A DNA stretch of 64,000 nt from Choricystis sp. odSpoLacu1 (Eukaryota; Chlorophyta; Trebouxiophyceae): positions 124,001-188,000 of the forward strand of contig OY253656.1 of the NCBI GenBank assembly GCA_958009055.1, read 5' to 3'. A program made the position numbers and the translations under genes. The notes below the pieces were generated by a model that was not told the origin of the DNA, did not search any database, and saw nothing but the letters and a program-made list of their open reading frames with translations. Below, in pieces: positions 54,243-64,000 of this stretch; position 1 is the stretch's first letter; every line of letters begins with the position of its first letter.

Positions 54243-54842
54243 GCGTGCGTGGGTGGCGGAATTGGGGGAGCAGGGGGCAGCGAGGACGCCCGAGCAAGGC
54301 ACAGCTCCGCCTTCCCCCACCCCACCATCCCTCACCCTCACCCTCTCTCAGAACGCGTCCAACCCTTTGACGAGGGCGCCGCCCAGGTCGCCCGCCTCCT
54401 GGCCCGCGACCGGCGCGAGCTGCTGGGGGAGGGGGAGTCCGTGGCCGACTTTGTGGCGGCGTCCGAGTTTGCTGAAACAGCGGCGCCGACCGGCGCCGCC
54501 GCGGCCGCCGCCGCGGCCGCGGCCGGCGAGCCCGCGCCGCCGCCCCGCCCCGCCCGCACGATCGCGCCCTTCTCCACGGCGGCGCCCACGTCCCCGTTTG
54601 GGGGGGGGGGGGCGGCGTCTCCGTTTGGGCCGGCGGTGGGCGGGCGCGACGCGCCAGGGGGCGGCCTCTTCGAGGAGGCGGCCCCCATCGACGACGAGCG
54701 CGCCGCCTCCGGCGCGCCCTGGTGGGCCGCCTTCTCCTCCGCCCAGGTGGCGGTCGCCCTGTCCTTTGTGGCGGTCATTGCCAGCATGCTGGCGCTGGCC
54801 TGGTTTGTCAACAGTGTGGGCGCGATCCACTTTAACGACTAG
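54095..54842 (+). CDS. Single-pass membrane protein, probably plastid, unknown
   Basis: Two exons, 54095..54203 and 54352..54842, give 199 residues. The start MQRASLRSAPASRAPLSARS is a good transit peptide. Next is a soluble segment ERVQPFDEGAAQVARLLARD and RRELLGEGESVADFVAASEF, then an Ala/Pro/Gly-rich linker with TSPFGG and ASPFGP motifs. A single membrane helix lies near the end (VAVALSFVAVIASMLALAWF), followed by GAIHFND. The N-out/C-in layout and transit peptide suggest a thylakoid or envelope protein. I considered SecE but the helix and flanks do not match. The intron starts with a GT-repeat. Confidence 0.55.
54219..54242 (+). repeat. (GT)12 microsatellite in intron
   Basis: An uninterrupted GT run 16 bases inside the intron of the predicted single-pass membrane protein gene. 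Confidence 0.9.
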
Positions 54843-55327
54843 ATTTTGAAAGAAAAAGGGGGGTGCTTTTTTCTGGGGGGGGGGGGGGGGGGGGGAAGGG
54901 ATGCTTTACGTCTTGTTTTTCTTCTCTTTTCGAGTGCGTGTGATGTTAAAAGAAGACGAGGACTGTTCTTTTCGTTGCTGCTGGTGGATAGCGTTTTTTG
55001 GGAGGGTGGAAAAAAGTCGAAACCCGCTCACGTTTCGTAGTTCTCATCCCCCAGTCCAGGGTGCGGCCCGCCCCTTTCCTCCCTCCTCCCTCCCTCTGCC
55101 CCCCCAGGGCCACACCCGTCTCTCACACGCCAGGAGAAAGGCGGGCAGTTTTTGTGTGAGGGGGGGCTGGCGCGGCAGTTTTGACCAGCGCCCCCACACC
55201 GAGTGGTCTGCACGTGGCACTGGTATGCTTTGTTTTTTTTGCACACACTCTCGGAAGGAAAGAATTTTCACACACACTTGAATCAAAAGAAATCAGAGCT
55301 CTCTGCGTTTTTTTTTTCTTCTCCCTC
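54843..55327. other. Convergent intergenic region with 21-base G run
   Basis: About 485 bases between the stop codons of the membrane protein gene and CK2 beta. It contains an uninterrupted G run (54875-54895), which could form quadruplex structures, and T-rich patches. No gene is supported. Confidence 0.45.
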
Positions 55328-56567
55328 TCATTTTTCTACCTCCTCCCCCCTCCCCCCCCCCCCCGCCGCCGGCGGCTCCAGCGCGCTCGCGTGCACCCTG
55401 AACCCAAACACGCGGGGTACCGGCCTGTCGTCGTGGCCGGCGGGCGGGGCGGACGATGGGAGGACGTTGCCGCTGCCTCCACCCCCGCCCGTCCGCACCC
55501 CCCCCCGCCGCAGCGGCGGGTGCGTCAACAGCAGCAAGTGCGCCGCCGTCGTCCCAAAGTACGCCCCATCCAGGGCGGCCGCCCCCCTCGACCGAGGGTG
55601 GTACGCGTCCCCACACCTCGGGCAGAACACGGTGACCGTGGCCTGGCGAGGCACGTCCGAGGGGCCGAGCGGGAGGACGCACGCGCCGCCGCACGCGATG
55701 CGGGGGCAGCGCCCATAGTCGCCCGACCTGTGCTTCTCCAGCACGGCTGCCTGGCCGCGCGCTGTGACGATCCAGCGCGCGTGGATGAGGCCGTACAGGA
55801 CTTCGGCGGCCGACTCCACGAGGTCATGCTGTTCGTCGGTCAGGCCGCCGCCCGGGGCGGCGGAGCCGGGGGCGCCGCCAGGACCGCTCGTGGCGAGGGG
55901 GGGTGGGTCGGCATCCAAAATCAGGTCCAGCGCGTGGTCGTAGTAGGGGACGGAGGCGCCCAGGCCGGACAGGTTGAAGTCGTCCTGGATGTAGTCTTCA
56001 TCGACCTGTGGAGGAAAGAGAGGAAGGTGAGGGCAAGCGTGGACACACACAAAACGGTGACGCCGACCCCGCACCCACTCTTCTCTCTCTCTCTCCCCAC
56101 TCGCCCTCACCTCGCAAAAAAATTCGTTGCCCTTGAGCGAGCAAAACCACGTGATCCAGGACGCGACGTCGCTGTGGTGTGTGGGTGGGGTGGGGTGGGT
56201 GTGCGAGGGACGCGAAGACAGGGCAAGGGCGCTGTGTGCCCCTTTCGCTTTCCCTCACCCACGCTGCTCGGGCGCACGGCTCGCCCCCCATTCCTGCTCA
56301 GCCACCGTGCTGCAGCGTCAATTGGGGCGACGAGGGCTGCTGGGTGGCACAGGCAGGGGTGCCACGCCGAGAGGGCGCCCCGACACAAAGCACGTCGGGA
56401 GGCGGCGAGAGGAGGGGTTGCGCCCGCGTCTCTCTCCCCTCGGCCGGCCTCGGGGAACCGAATGCGGGGCCAGGCCACTCTGTCGCACTCTCTACCTACC
56501 TGCCCTCGCTGCCGTCCGTGGTACCGTCGTCCGTGGAGGGCGCTGCCAGGGGGCACGCGGTCGCCAT
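55328..56567 (-). CDS. CKB: Casein kinase 2 regulatory subunit beta
   Basis: Three exons, complement(56500..56567, 56111..56171, 55328..56005), give 268 residues. CK2 beta dimerises and docks two catalytic alpha subunits. Exon 1 encodes MATACPLAAPSTDDGTTDGS plus EG, an acidic N-terminus usual for the family. Exon 2 gives SDVASWITWFCSLKGNEFFC. Exon 3 gives VDEDYIQDDFNLSGLGASVP, EVLYGLIHARWIVTARG and the zinc ribbon CPRIACGGAC with CPRCGDAYHPRS (four Cys for dimerisation). DGAYFGTTAAHLLLLTHPPL and VPRVFGFRVH follow. The acidic loop is short and partly replaced by Gly/Ala/Pro, so the polyamine-binding stretch is weak. Intron 1 is ~330 bases, with the rarer GTAGGT donor. Confidence 0.95.
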
Positions 56568-57235
56568 TTCGCGAGAGCGAAAGCGGCGTGGGAGGCACGC
56601 GGAAGCCGGACGCGGCCAGGCACGCGCGGTCGGTGTGTGCGAGGGGAGGAAGCAGCCGTGCACCCGCCCGCGTGGAAGAGTGAGTGGGCGCGGGGGGAGG
56701 GCTGTGCGTGCCCCGCGGAAAGGAGAGTGACGTTTTTGTCGGTCCCGGCTGCTGCTGCTGTGCGTTGTTTTGCCAACGCCCGCGTTTTCGCAGGTTCCGT
56801 TGGCTCTCGTGCTGACACACACACTCTCTCCTGGCGGCCTTGTGGATGTGGAAGCGGGGTAAAAGGTGGATCTCTTTTCTACACACGCGTGCAAACACTC
56901 AAAAAAAGAAGAAAACACCACCACACCTTTTTGACGCCGCCGGAAATCCATGGGGTGGGGCTGCAGCAACTGCGAGAAAGCAAAATTGTGATGAAACGGG
57001 GACGTAAGGATGGAACGAATCGTGGGGGGGGGGGGGGGGATGACGGATGTGTTTTTGGTTTCCGCCCCACACGCACACACCTCTCCCTTTCCACCCTGGC
57101 GCGCGGTCTAGCGAGTGGCGTCGTGTTTACGGCGGCACACTCTCCCGTTCGTCAAACCGGGGGGAAGGGGGGGCAGGGTGGGGGGGGGGTAGGAAAAAAC
57201 AGAGGAATGAAATGAAACAGAAAGAAAAATCCACC
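56568..57235. other. Intergenic region upstream of CK2 beta
   Basis: About 670 bases between two minus-strand genes, the longest gene-free spacer noticed. It holds a G-run (near 57027-57038), short CTG repeats (near 56750) and A-rich patches. I see no exon, RNA gene or recognisable element. Confidence 0.4.
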
Positions 57236-59367
57236 CTAAGCGGCCGCGGCACTCATCTCGAAGCCCGTCGCGCGCCGTGCCTTCTTCTTCCTGGTGCGGC
57301 GCAGGGCAGGAAGGGGGACATCGGCGGCGGCGGCGGTGGTGGCGTCCGCGGCAACCGCAGCCGCCGGCACCGCCGCCCGCGCCACGCGCCGCCGCCGCCG
57401 CCGCACAGGCGCGGCCGCCGCCCTCTCCTTCAGGATCTCCGCAATCTTGGGCAGGCCCTGCACATGCAGCCGCATGCCGTGCGACACGGCGGCCCCGACG
57501 CCACGCACAGCAGTCGAGAGGGAGAGGTAGCCAGTCAGACTGGCAGCATGGTCAAACAACCACCTGTCCACCCCGCCAAGCGCCTGGTGGCGCGCGTTCG
57601 TGAAGACGCCGGCCGCGGCCGCCATGCCGAGGGCGGTGGCGGGGGAGGGGACGGGGGAGGCGGGTTGGAACGTCGCGTCGCCGCCGACGCGGCGGCGCAG
57701 GGCGGCAAGTGCCGCGCCACCTCCCGACATCACCGCCCCCGCGGCCCCACCCGCCACCGCCAGCTCGGCGCCGCGGGCCAGCAGGGAGGCGGCCCGGCCG
57801 GAGCGGGAGAAGGCGCGGCCGGGGCCGCCCGCGTCAAACGCGTGGTTGGGCACGCCCGAGAGGGCGGCCGCGAAGGGGCGCCCCGCGGGCGCCGCCCGCG
57901 ACGGCGCCAGACACCACACGGCGGCCGCGTTGGCGGCGCACAGGGAGACGGTGTTGAGCATGACGTAGTCGAACTCGGTCCAGAAGCGGTCGCCGCGGGC
58001 GGCGGCTTCATAGCGCAGGGAAAGAGCAGCAGTCAACAACTGCTCCGCCACCGCCTTCTGCACAAAGGCGGGGTCGGCCATCAGCCGGCCCACCACGGAG
58101 CGCGCGGCGGCGGGGGGCAGGTTGCGGGTGAGGGACCGGGTGAGCCCTGGGCGCACGTCCATGGCAAGGAAGCGGACGAGCTGGGCAGACGAAAATAGCC
58201 CCATCGCGACCGACTGGCGCAGAATCGCGGGCAGGTCGGCCGCGGTGCGCCCCCATTCAGCCAGCACAGCTTCCAGGGAGGGCGCGTCGTAGAGTTGTTT
58301 GATGACGGAGCGCAGGAAGTTGGACGCACCGTCGCCCTCGCCATCGCCCTCGCCGTCTGCAAAGTAGTCGTCATCGTCGTCGCCGCCGTCGTCGCCGCCG
58401 CCGCCTCCGTTGAAGATGCCCTTGCCGATGCCGCCGTCGCCGCCCGACTGGTCCAGCTTGGGCTCGACTTGCCTCACTTTTTGAGTCAGGTTGAGTTTGG
58501 AGCGTTGCAGGGTGGCGCCGCCGGAGCCGCCCGGGCCGCGCGCCATGGCGCGGGCGGGGGAGGTGGAGGGGCCGGCGGTGGTGGTGGGGGGGAGGGTGGA
58601 GTCGCGCTGTGGTGGTGTGGGTGAGGGAAGGTGAGTCGAGAGGGCTCCGCGACGAGAGGAAGACAGCACAGAGGCGGCGGGGGGCGCTGCCCACGCTCGC
58701 CCCAGCCCCTTGCACCCCGCCTCCACTCCCCGCCTCGACAACGCGAGCCGGTGTCCGCGTGCCAATTGGGGAGGGAAGGGCGGGTGAGAGGGAGGGGAGG
58801 GCGCTCCCCGGGCGCGGCCCGACAGGACTTTCCGGGGGGCCGCCCGCAGCGGAAGCGACGGAGGGGCGCGGCCTCCCCCGCCGCCACCACGCCCTCGGCC
58901 GCCCCTCCCGACCCGGTCGCGACGAAGGGGTGGTCCCCCCGACAGCATGCGCGGGAGAGAGGGGTCGCGAAGGGCCGAAAGCGCGGTGGCGCAGGGGGGC
59001 GACGGGCGTCGCCGCCTCAAGAACGCTACCACCCCCCGCGAGCGCGCGCCGCCCCCGTGGCCCGCCGCGCGTCCCCCGAGCCCCGCTCCCCCCGATGGCG
59101 GGCAGTCCTGCCCAAATTGCCGTCGTCGCGCGGGCGGCCCCCCCCAATTCGCGTCCCCACTCTACTCACCTCGGGCGCGGGCGCGGGCGCGGCAGCGGCC
59201 GCGGCGCGCGGTGCGGCGCGCAGCACGCGCGTGCCACCCGCCGCCAGCCGCCGGCCGCAGCGCAGGGCGACTGCGCGCGGCATGGCGGGCGGGCGGGGGG
59301 TGGTGAGCGCGGCGCGGGACGCGCCAGCGCGCGCCAGCACACGCGGGGTGGACGCGGAGGCCAGCAT
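57236..59367 (-). CDS. RER: RETICULATA-related (DUF3411) plastid envelope protein
   Basis: Two exons, complement(59170..59367, 57236..58606), give 522 residues. RER proteins are plastid-envelope membrane proteins needed for normal leaf mesophyll and chloroplast development in plants. Exon 1 (MLASASTPRVLARAGASRAA) is a transit peptide. Exon 2 starts with a Ser/Gly/Asp-rich linker (GGDDGGDDDDDYFADGEG). The DUF3411 domain follows: LPAILRQSVAMGLFSSAQLV, RFLAMDVRPGLTRSLTRNLP, MADPAFVQKAVAEQLLTAAL, FWTEFDYVMLNTVSLCAANA and FTNARHQALGGVDRWLFDHA. The C-terminal ~60 residues are basic, with polyarginine. The 563-base intron is the longest in the window; its 3' part is pyrimidine-poor until the last 25 bases. 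Divergent from the ubiquitin-like gene. Confidence 0.88.
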
Positions 59368-59596
59368 TTGGAAAGGGGGACGTGTGTTTGGTTTGACGTG
59401 AGGTCTCCCCGGACGCTCGCGGTCGAGCGAAGCAAGCGAGCGGTGCTCGGCTGCCGGGTGGGGAGGAGGGAGGAGGTGGCGCGTCGACGCGAGGGAGGAA
59501 AGCCGCCGCGACAAAAAGAAAAGGAGCGAGCAGAGTGGCCGCGTCGGAAAATCATCGAGACCTCACCCACTTCTCGGCGAAAAACACAGCCCCTCT

Positions 59597-60395
59597 ATGA
59601 CCCACGTCGTCGCCCTCTGCAGCGACCCCGACACCGGCACGTGAGTGTGTGTCCCAGTTGCCCCTCTCTCTCGCCCCCCACGCTCTCCTCCCTGGCTCCT
59701 CCTCACGCCGTCCCTTCCCCCCCACACACAGCCGCGCCGCACGCCGGTTGACGCTCGCCCTCGGCCCCGCCGACACCGTGGCCGATCTAAAGGTGTGAGA
59801 GTGTGTGGACAGCGAGTGGGAGCGCTGGGTGGATGAGGGCGCGAGGAGAGATGGGAGGAGGCGTCTTCGATTGCGACGCATTCAAAAAACGCATCGCGCC
59901 CCCCCCGTCTCGCCCCGCCCCCGCTTTTTTATCCAAAGCAACCACGTACACACACGCACGCACACCCGTCCCCACCCACAGCGCCGCGCCGCCCACGCCC
60001 TGGCCCTGCCCCCCACCGCGCGCCTCGACGCGACGCGGGGAGGGCGCGACCTGGGGGACAGTGAGCGCGCGGTGGGGGCTGCCTCGGCCTCCGGCCGGGA
60101 AACGGTGAGAGAGAAGAGGGTTGGGAGGGGGTGGTTGGGTGTGTGAGATATGAGGCTGCGAGAAACACACCTTCCTCCACCCACCCCCACCCTTCCCCTC
60201 CTCCCCATCCAGTGGGCCCCCTACCTGCGCTACTCCAACGGCTGGACCCTGGCCGGCGGCGGCGGGCGCGCCACCCTTGTCGCGGCACCCGCGGCCTGGC
60301 CTGCCGGCCGTGCGCGCGCGCCGCGCCCGCTGCCGCAGGGCGTCGTTTTCGCTGTGCTGGTGCTGATTGCGCTGCTGAACGCGGTGAGTGTGTGA
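59597..60395 (+). CDS. Small ubiquitin-like membrane protein, unknown
   Basis: Four exons, 59597..59640, 59732..59792, 59982..60104 and 60213..60395, give 136 residues. MTHVVALCSDPDTGTRAARR and LTLALGPADTVADLKRRAAH resemble a ubiquitin beta-grasp start (two strands and the helix), and TARLDATRGGRDLGDSERAV the next strands with a GGRDL turn like that of ubiquitin-like domains. A hydrophobic segment near the C-terminus (GVVFAVLVLIALLNAV) suggests a tail anchor. The last exon reads through a possible GTGAGTG donor to a stop; splicing there would change the C-terminus. The stop lies only 13 bases before the next gene's ATG. Confidence 0.5.
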
Positions 60396-60408
60396 CTCGA
60401 AACAAAAC

Positions 60409-61509
60409 ATGTCGCTGCCTAGCAGCCATGACGCTGGCGCCGCGCGCGCGGCGGCCGCCCCCCTCCTCTCTCGCCTGGCCGCCGCTGACGCCGCCGCCGC
60501 TGACGCCGCCCCCGCCACCGCAGCTATCGACGCCAAGCTCGCCGCACTGGCGGCTGGCGTGCCCCTGGCGGCAGCGGCGGCGGGGGCGGCTGGAGCCGCA
60601 GCGCGCGCCGACTGCCCGGGCCTCACCCTTACCGCCGCCGCCCCCGGCGGGGGCGCCACCCCTGCCGTGGCCCGCATGACGACGCGCCTGCCGCCTGACT
60701 GGAGCGTGGCCCTGGTGTGGAGCCGGCGGAAGGGGGGACGCGGGGGGAGGAGCGCGGCCGCGCGCGGCAGCTCCCTGCACACCACTCTGCCCCGGCGGGA
60801 GGCGGCGCCGTTGGCGTTTGTGGTGCCTGAGGGTGGTTGTGGTGACGACGATACACAACAGCCGCCCCTGGTCGCGGTGGAGGTGGCGCCACCCGACGCG
60901 CTCACACGGGCGGCGTGCGCCCACCCCGCCACCACCCCGCCCGCCCCGTCCGCCGCCACCATGCGCGCCCTGGTGCCGGAGGTGGCGCCAGATACGACGC
61001 CTTCTGCTGTTTTGACCGCCCTGCTGGACGGCGCGGGCGCTGCGCCCGCGCCGGAGCGCGCTGGCGGCCCCGCCCGCCCTGCCGGTGACGCGCCCTCCAT
61101 CCGCCTCACCCTGCCTTGCGGCTCCACTGTCACGCTGGCCGTGGTGGCCCGGCCTGTGAGCGACGGCGCCGCGCTGGCGGTGGAGGCGACCGCCACAGGG
61201 GCGCCGCGCGCGGTGGCGGCGGCCGCGCACGCGCTGCGGGCGCGGACGCGTAGGCTGCGGGTGGCGTTGGGTGGACGTCAGGCAGCCGCCCGCCCACCCT
61301 CCACCCTGCCTCCCCTGGCCGCCGCCTCGCCTGCTGCGCTGGAGGCGGCCCTGGCCGCCCTGCGCGGCGCCCGCGGCGGCGTCGTGGCGCTGTGTGATGC
61401 CGCGGTGGAAAGCGGGGGGCAGAACGATGCTGACGTGGCCACCGCCCTCGCACACGCGCACGCCGCGGTGCGGGCGGCGACGGGGGTGGTGCCGGTGTGT
61501 TACCCGTGA
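60409..61509 (+). CDS. Ala-rich protein, unrecognised
   Basis: A single exon of 366 residues beginning MSLPSSHDAGAARAAAAPLL. It has an Ala-rich helical N-terminal ~100 residues, then strand-like blocks (RLPPDWSVALVWSRRKGG, PLAFVVPEGGCGDDDTQQPP, IRLTLPCGSTVTLAVVARPV) and helices near the end (AALEAALAALRGARGGVVAL). The frame stays open without break and has ordered hydrophobic patterning, which supports coding. No family is recognised. Its start is 13 bases after the upstream stop, so its transcript may overlap the preceding gene, or its 5' exons may differ. Confidence 0.5.
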   Translation: MSLPSSHDAGAARAAAAPLLSRLAAADAAAADAAPATAAIDAKLAALAAGVPLAAAAAGAAGAAARADCPGLTLTAAAPGGGATPAVARMTTRLPPDWSVALVWSRRKGGRGGRSAAARGSSLHTTLPRREAAPLAFVVPEGGCGDDDTQQPPLVAVEVAPPDALTRAACAHPATTPPAPSAATMRALVPEVAPDTTPSAVLTALLDGAGAAPAPERAGGPARPAGDAPSIRLTLPCGSTVTLAVVARPVSDGAALAVEATATGAPRAVAAAAHALRARTRRLRVALGGRQAAARPPSTLPPLAAASPAALEAALAALRGARGGVVALCDAAVESGGQNDADVATALAHAHAAVRAATGVVPVCYP

Positions 61510-61618
61510 TGACGCTTGCCCACGGTTTCCGCGGCCGTGTTTTTTTTTGTTTTCGTTTTGTGCCAAAAAACACTTTCCCTCACTTTTCCCCTGTTTTTTT
61601 TTCATTAACCTACCCGTC

Positions 61619-63453
61619 ATGGCGCGCAAAAAGATTCGCGAGTACGACTCCAAGCGCCTGCTGCGCGAGCACATCGCGCGCCTGGCCGGCATCGAGCTGC
61701 CGCTGCAGGCGGTGCAGGTGTGTGTTGGTGGTCAGAGAGAAAGGGGAGGACCAAGGGCCATCGCTCTCTGTTTGCGTGTGTGCCCGCGCCCGCCGCGGCC
61801 TCCCCCGATCGACGCCCCTCCCCACGCGCGTGCGGTGCTGGTGCAAACCTGCCAGCGTGGGAGGGTGGGCGGGCGCTCCCCTGGGCGGTCAAACAACACA
61901 AACACGAGACCCCATCCCGGGTGGCGCTGCCCAATCGCACACGCAGAACAGCGTCCGCGCCCTGCCAAAACAGCCACCGCCGCCCCCTTTGAGGCAGGCG
62001 GGAATGAGAGAGATCACAACCACGCACAGCGTGTGGGTGTGAGCCGCGCCAGGGATAGAGGAAAAAACGCACGGCTCACGCTCGCTCGCGCCCTCGCACC
62101 CCCCTCCGACGCACGACGCGCCCTCCTCCCACCCACCCCACACAGGTCGCCCCCGGCACCGACTGGCCCTCCCTGCTCGCCTCCCACCCCTGGCTCACCA
62201 GCACGCGCCTGGTGGTCAAGCCGGACATGCTGTTCGGCAAGCGCGGCAAGAATGGTGAGTGAGGGAGAGAGAGCGTGCGAAGAAAAACAACGGGAAGCGG
62301 GGAAAGCCTGTCAACGCACACACTCCACCCCACCACTCCACACACAGACCTCGTCGGCCTCGACCTGGACGCCCCCGCCGCCCGCGCCTTCATCGACGCC
62401 CGCACCGGCCGCACCGTCAGCGTGGACGGCGTGTCTGGGACGGTCGACACATTTATCATCGAACCCTTTGTTCCCCACGCCGTTGAATACTATCTCTCAA
62501 TTCAATCCACGCGGGACGGTGTCGACGTCTCCTTCTCTGAAGCTGGCGGCGTCGAGGTGGAGGCCAACTGGGACGCGCTGAAGAGTGTGGCGATTCACGC
62601 CGACCCGACGAGTGGCGTGGTTGCCACGCCGGCCGCTCTCGCCCCGCTCGTCGCGTCCCTCCCCCCCGACACCCGCACCGCTGTCTCGGCATTCATCGCG
62701 GGCACGGTGGCCGTGTTCAATGACCTCGACTTCTCGTTGATCGAGATGAACCCGTTCACGATGGCTACGGGGGTGGGGGGCGCGAAGTGCGACGCGCCGT
62801 TTCCGTTTCCACTTGACATGCGCGGTGAGCTCGATGACACCGCGTCCTTCCGCTCCGCCAAGAAGTGGGGGGCGGTCGAGTTCCCGCTGCCGTTTGGGCG
62901 CACCCTGTCGTCCGCCGAGGCGGACGTGCGGGAGGCGGACGCGGTCACGGGGGCGTCGTTGAAACTCACAGTCCTCAACCCGGCCGGCCGCGTCTGGACC
63001 ATGGTCGCCGGCGGCGGCGCCTCCGTCATCTATGCCGACACCGTGGCCGACCTGGGGGCGGCGGCCGAGCTGGGCAACTATGCTGAATACAGTGGGGCGC
63101 CGTCCGAGGCTGAGACCTACAGTTATGCCAAAACGCTGCTCTCCGTCGCCACCGCGTCCCCCGACGGCCGCGGCCGCGCCCTCCTGGTGGGCGGCGGCAT
63201 CGCCAACTTCACGGACGTGGCTGCCACGTTCCGCGGCATCATCCGCGCGTTGAGGGAGGGGGCGGACGCCGTCAAGAAAGCCAACATGAAGATTTATGTG
63301 CGGCGGGGGGGGCCCAACTACGCGGCCGGGCTGGCCGCGATGCGCGCCCTGGGGGGCGAGTGCGGACTGGACGTCTCCGTGTCTGGGCCGGAGGCCACGA
63401 TGACGGGCATCTGCAAGGCGGCCATTGACTGGGTGACGTCGTTTGACACGTGA
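61619..63453 (+). CDS. ACLA: ATP-citrate lyase subunit A (citrate-binding)
   Basis: Three exons, 61619..61717, 62146..62254 and 62348..63453, give 437 residues. ACLA with ACLB cleaves cytosolic citrate to acetyl-CoA and oxaloacetate. [20 protein letters not shown] is nearly identical to plant ACLA starts. [16 protein letters not shown] forms the ATP-grasp lysine region, with [87 protein letters not shown] and [21 protein letters not shown] separate A subunit (not fused to B) is the arrangement of green plants and algae and some others. Intron 1 is 428 bases. No transit peptide, in keeping with a cytosolic enzyme. Confidence 0.96.
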
Positions 63454-64000
63454 GGGCAACGGGCGCCGTGTGGAAAGAGTGAAGCAAAAAATGATGATGA
63501 AAAAAAAAAATGGCACGGCAAAGAACAGGGGTGTCTCTCTGCGAGGGCAGGGGGGTTTTACAAAGGGCGTGCGTGCGCAGGCGCGCGCCTCTGTGGAGGC
63601 GCGCACACACACACACACACACGGGTTGGCTCGAAAGAAAGAAAAAACAAGGCAAAGGAAAGAGGGGTGCGGGCGTGCCGTTCGTTGTTGAGTGTGCACG
63701 TGGGTACAAGAGGGGTTTGCACCCGGGGAGAGGGGATCCACGCGTTGTCGTGTGTGTCTCGGGGGGGGCGGGGGTAGTATAAAAAGAAGGGTGGTGGGGA
63801 AGGCAAGGGCGCGAGGGGTGGGCCTCTCGCTTGTTGTGCTTCCTCGTGCCGTTTTTGTCAAGATTAAAAATCGAAGCTCTTTTGGATGGATGGAAAAGAG
63901 ACGCAGTGCAGTGCATGAGGAAAAGTGTGGAGGGCATTGTCGGGGGGCAGCTCATAAGGGGTGTGTGTGTGTTGCGCGCAGAGGCGGAGGGAACACGACG
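63454..64000. other. Intergenic region after ACLA, to window end
   Basis: About 550 bases without a convincing exon. It contains a CA-repeat (63604-63622), A-rich patches and G-rich runs. The next gene lies outside the window, or its first exon is not recognisable. Confidence 0.45.
63604..63622 (+). repeat. (CA) microsatellite, 19 bases
   Basis: A short CA-dinucleotide run in the region downstream of ACLA. Confidence 0.85.

Noticed and set aside
54095..54842. Plastid SecE
   Set aside because: A single C-terminal helix and transit peptide fit superficially, but the SecE pre-helix motif and length do not match.
60213..61509. Joining the ubiquitin-like gene to the downstream Ala-rich gene through an intron at 60384
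   Set aside because: The available acceptors (60422 or 60425) give stop codons or the wrong phase, so a simple fusion does not work.
63443..64000. Short frames after ACLA as a new gene
   Set aside because: They consist of repeats and low-complexity sequence without splice-consistent continuation or family match.

Overview
This window is nuclear DNA of a photosynthetic eukaryote, most likely a green alga (Viridiplantae). Many genes have short GT-AG introns, usually with GTGAG donors and C-rich CACAG acceptors. Several predicted proteins carry Ala/Arg-rich, transit-peptide-like N-termini. The gene set includes an Stt7/STN7 thylakoid kinase, glucan water dikinase, a chlorophyllase-like hydrolase, plastid LepA, porphobilinogen deaminase, LPA1- and LPA3-type photosystem II factors, a RETICULATA-related protein and a separate ATP-citrate lyase subunit A. 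A DRC11/IQCA-type IQ-AAA protein suggests a flagellated stage. MND1 suggests meiosis. The species cannot be named from sequence alone. The DNA is very GC-rich and compact: about 37 genes in 64 kb.

Layout. 1-10.5 kb: eIF3d (cut by the window edge), a zinc CDF transporter, an Mpv17-type protein, a SirB1/transglutaminase-like plastid protein, the Stt7/STN7 kinase, a capping-type phosphatase with a possible CaaX tail, a CCDC177-like coiled-coil protein and LPA1. 10.6-24 kb: glucan water dikinase, LepA, TIM23, an ARM-repeat protein, MND1 and hemC. 23.6-34.2 kb: a Ste20 kinase, ribosomal protein eL8, DRC11-like, an NT-C2/coiled-coil protein and the chlorophyllase-like hydrolase. 34.4-50.4 kb: a small membrane protein, a DNA 3'-phosphatase, an unrecognised protein, VPS41, a RavA/MoxR ATPase, an LPA3-like DUF1995 protein, a CLC channel, an acidic coiled-coil protein, HACD and COQ4. 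50.4-64 kb: a Pro-rich/coiled-coil protein, SmD3, an unrecognised membrane protein, CK2 beta, a RETICULATA-related protein, a small ubiquitin-like membrane protein, an unrecognised protein and ACLA.

The genes do not form one pathway; this is ordinary eukaryotic gene order. About a third serve the plastid: light-state signalling, PSII assembly, starch phosphorylation, tetrapyrrole synthesis and breakdown, and plastid translation. Ten adjacent pairs are divergent, with start codons only about 85-340 bases apart, so shared bidirectional promoters are likely.

Three cross-cutting observations stand out. (1) Three genes (MND1, eL8, HACD) appear to have a first coding exon consisting of the ATG alone. 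(2) Sequence just after exons tends to be G/purine-rich and sequence just before exons C/pyrimidine-rich, so intron ends are often mutually complementary. (3) Nineteen reading-frame breaks occur in otherwise well-conserved genes, nearly all at runs of C or G or at CG repeats; most amount to one extra base. The simplest explanation is a sequence or assembly artefact, but it limits how exactly those proteins can be given.
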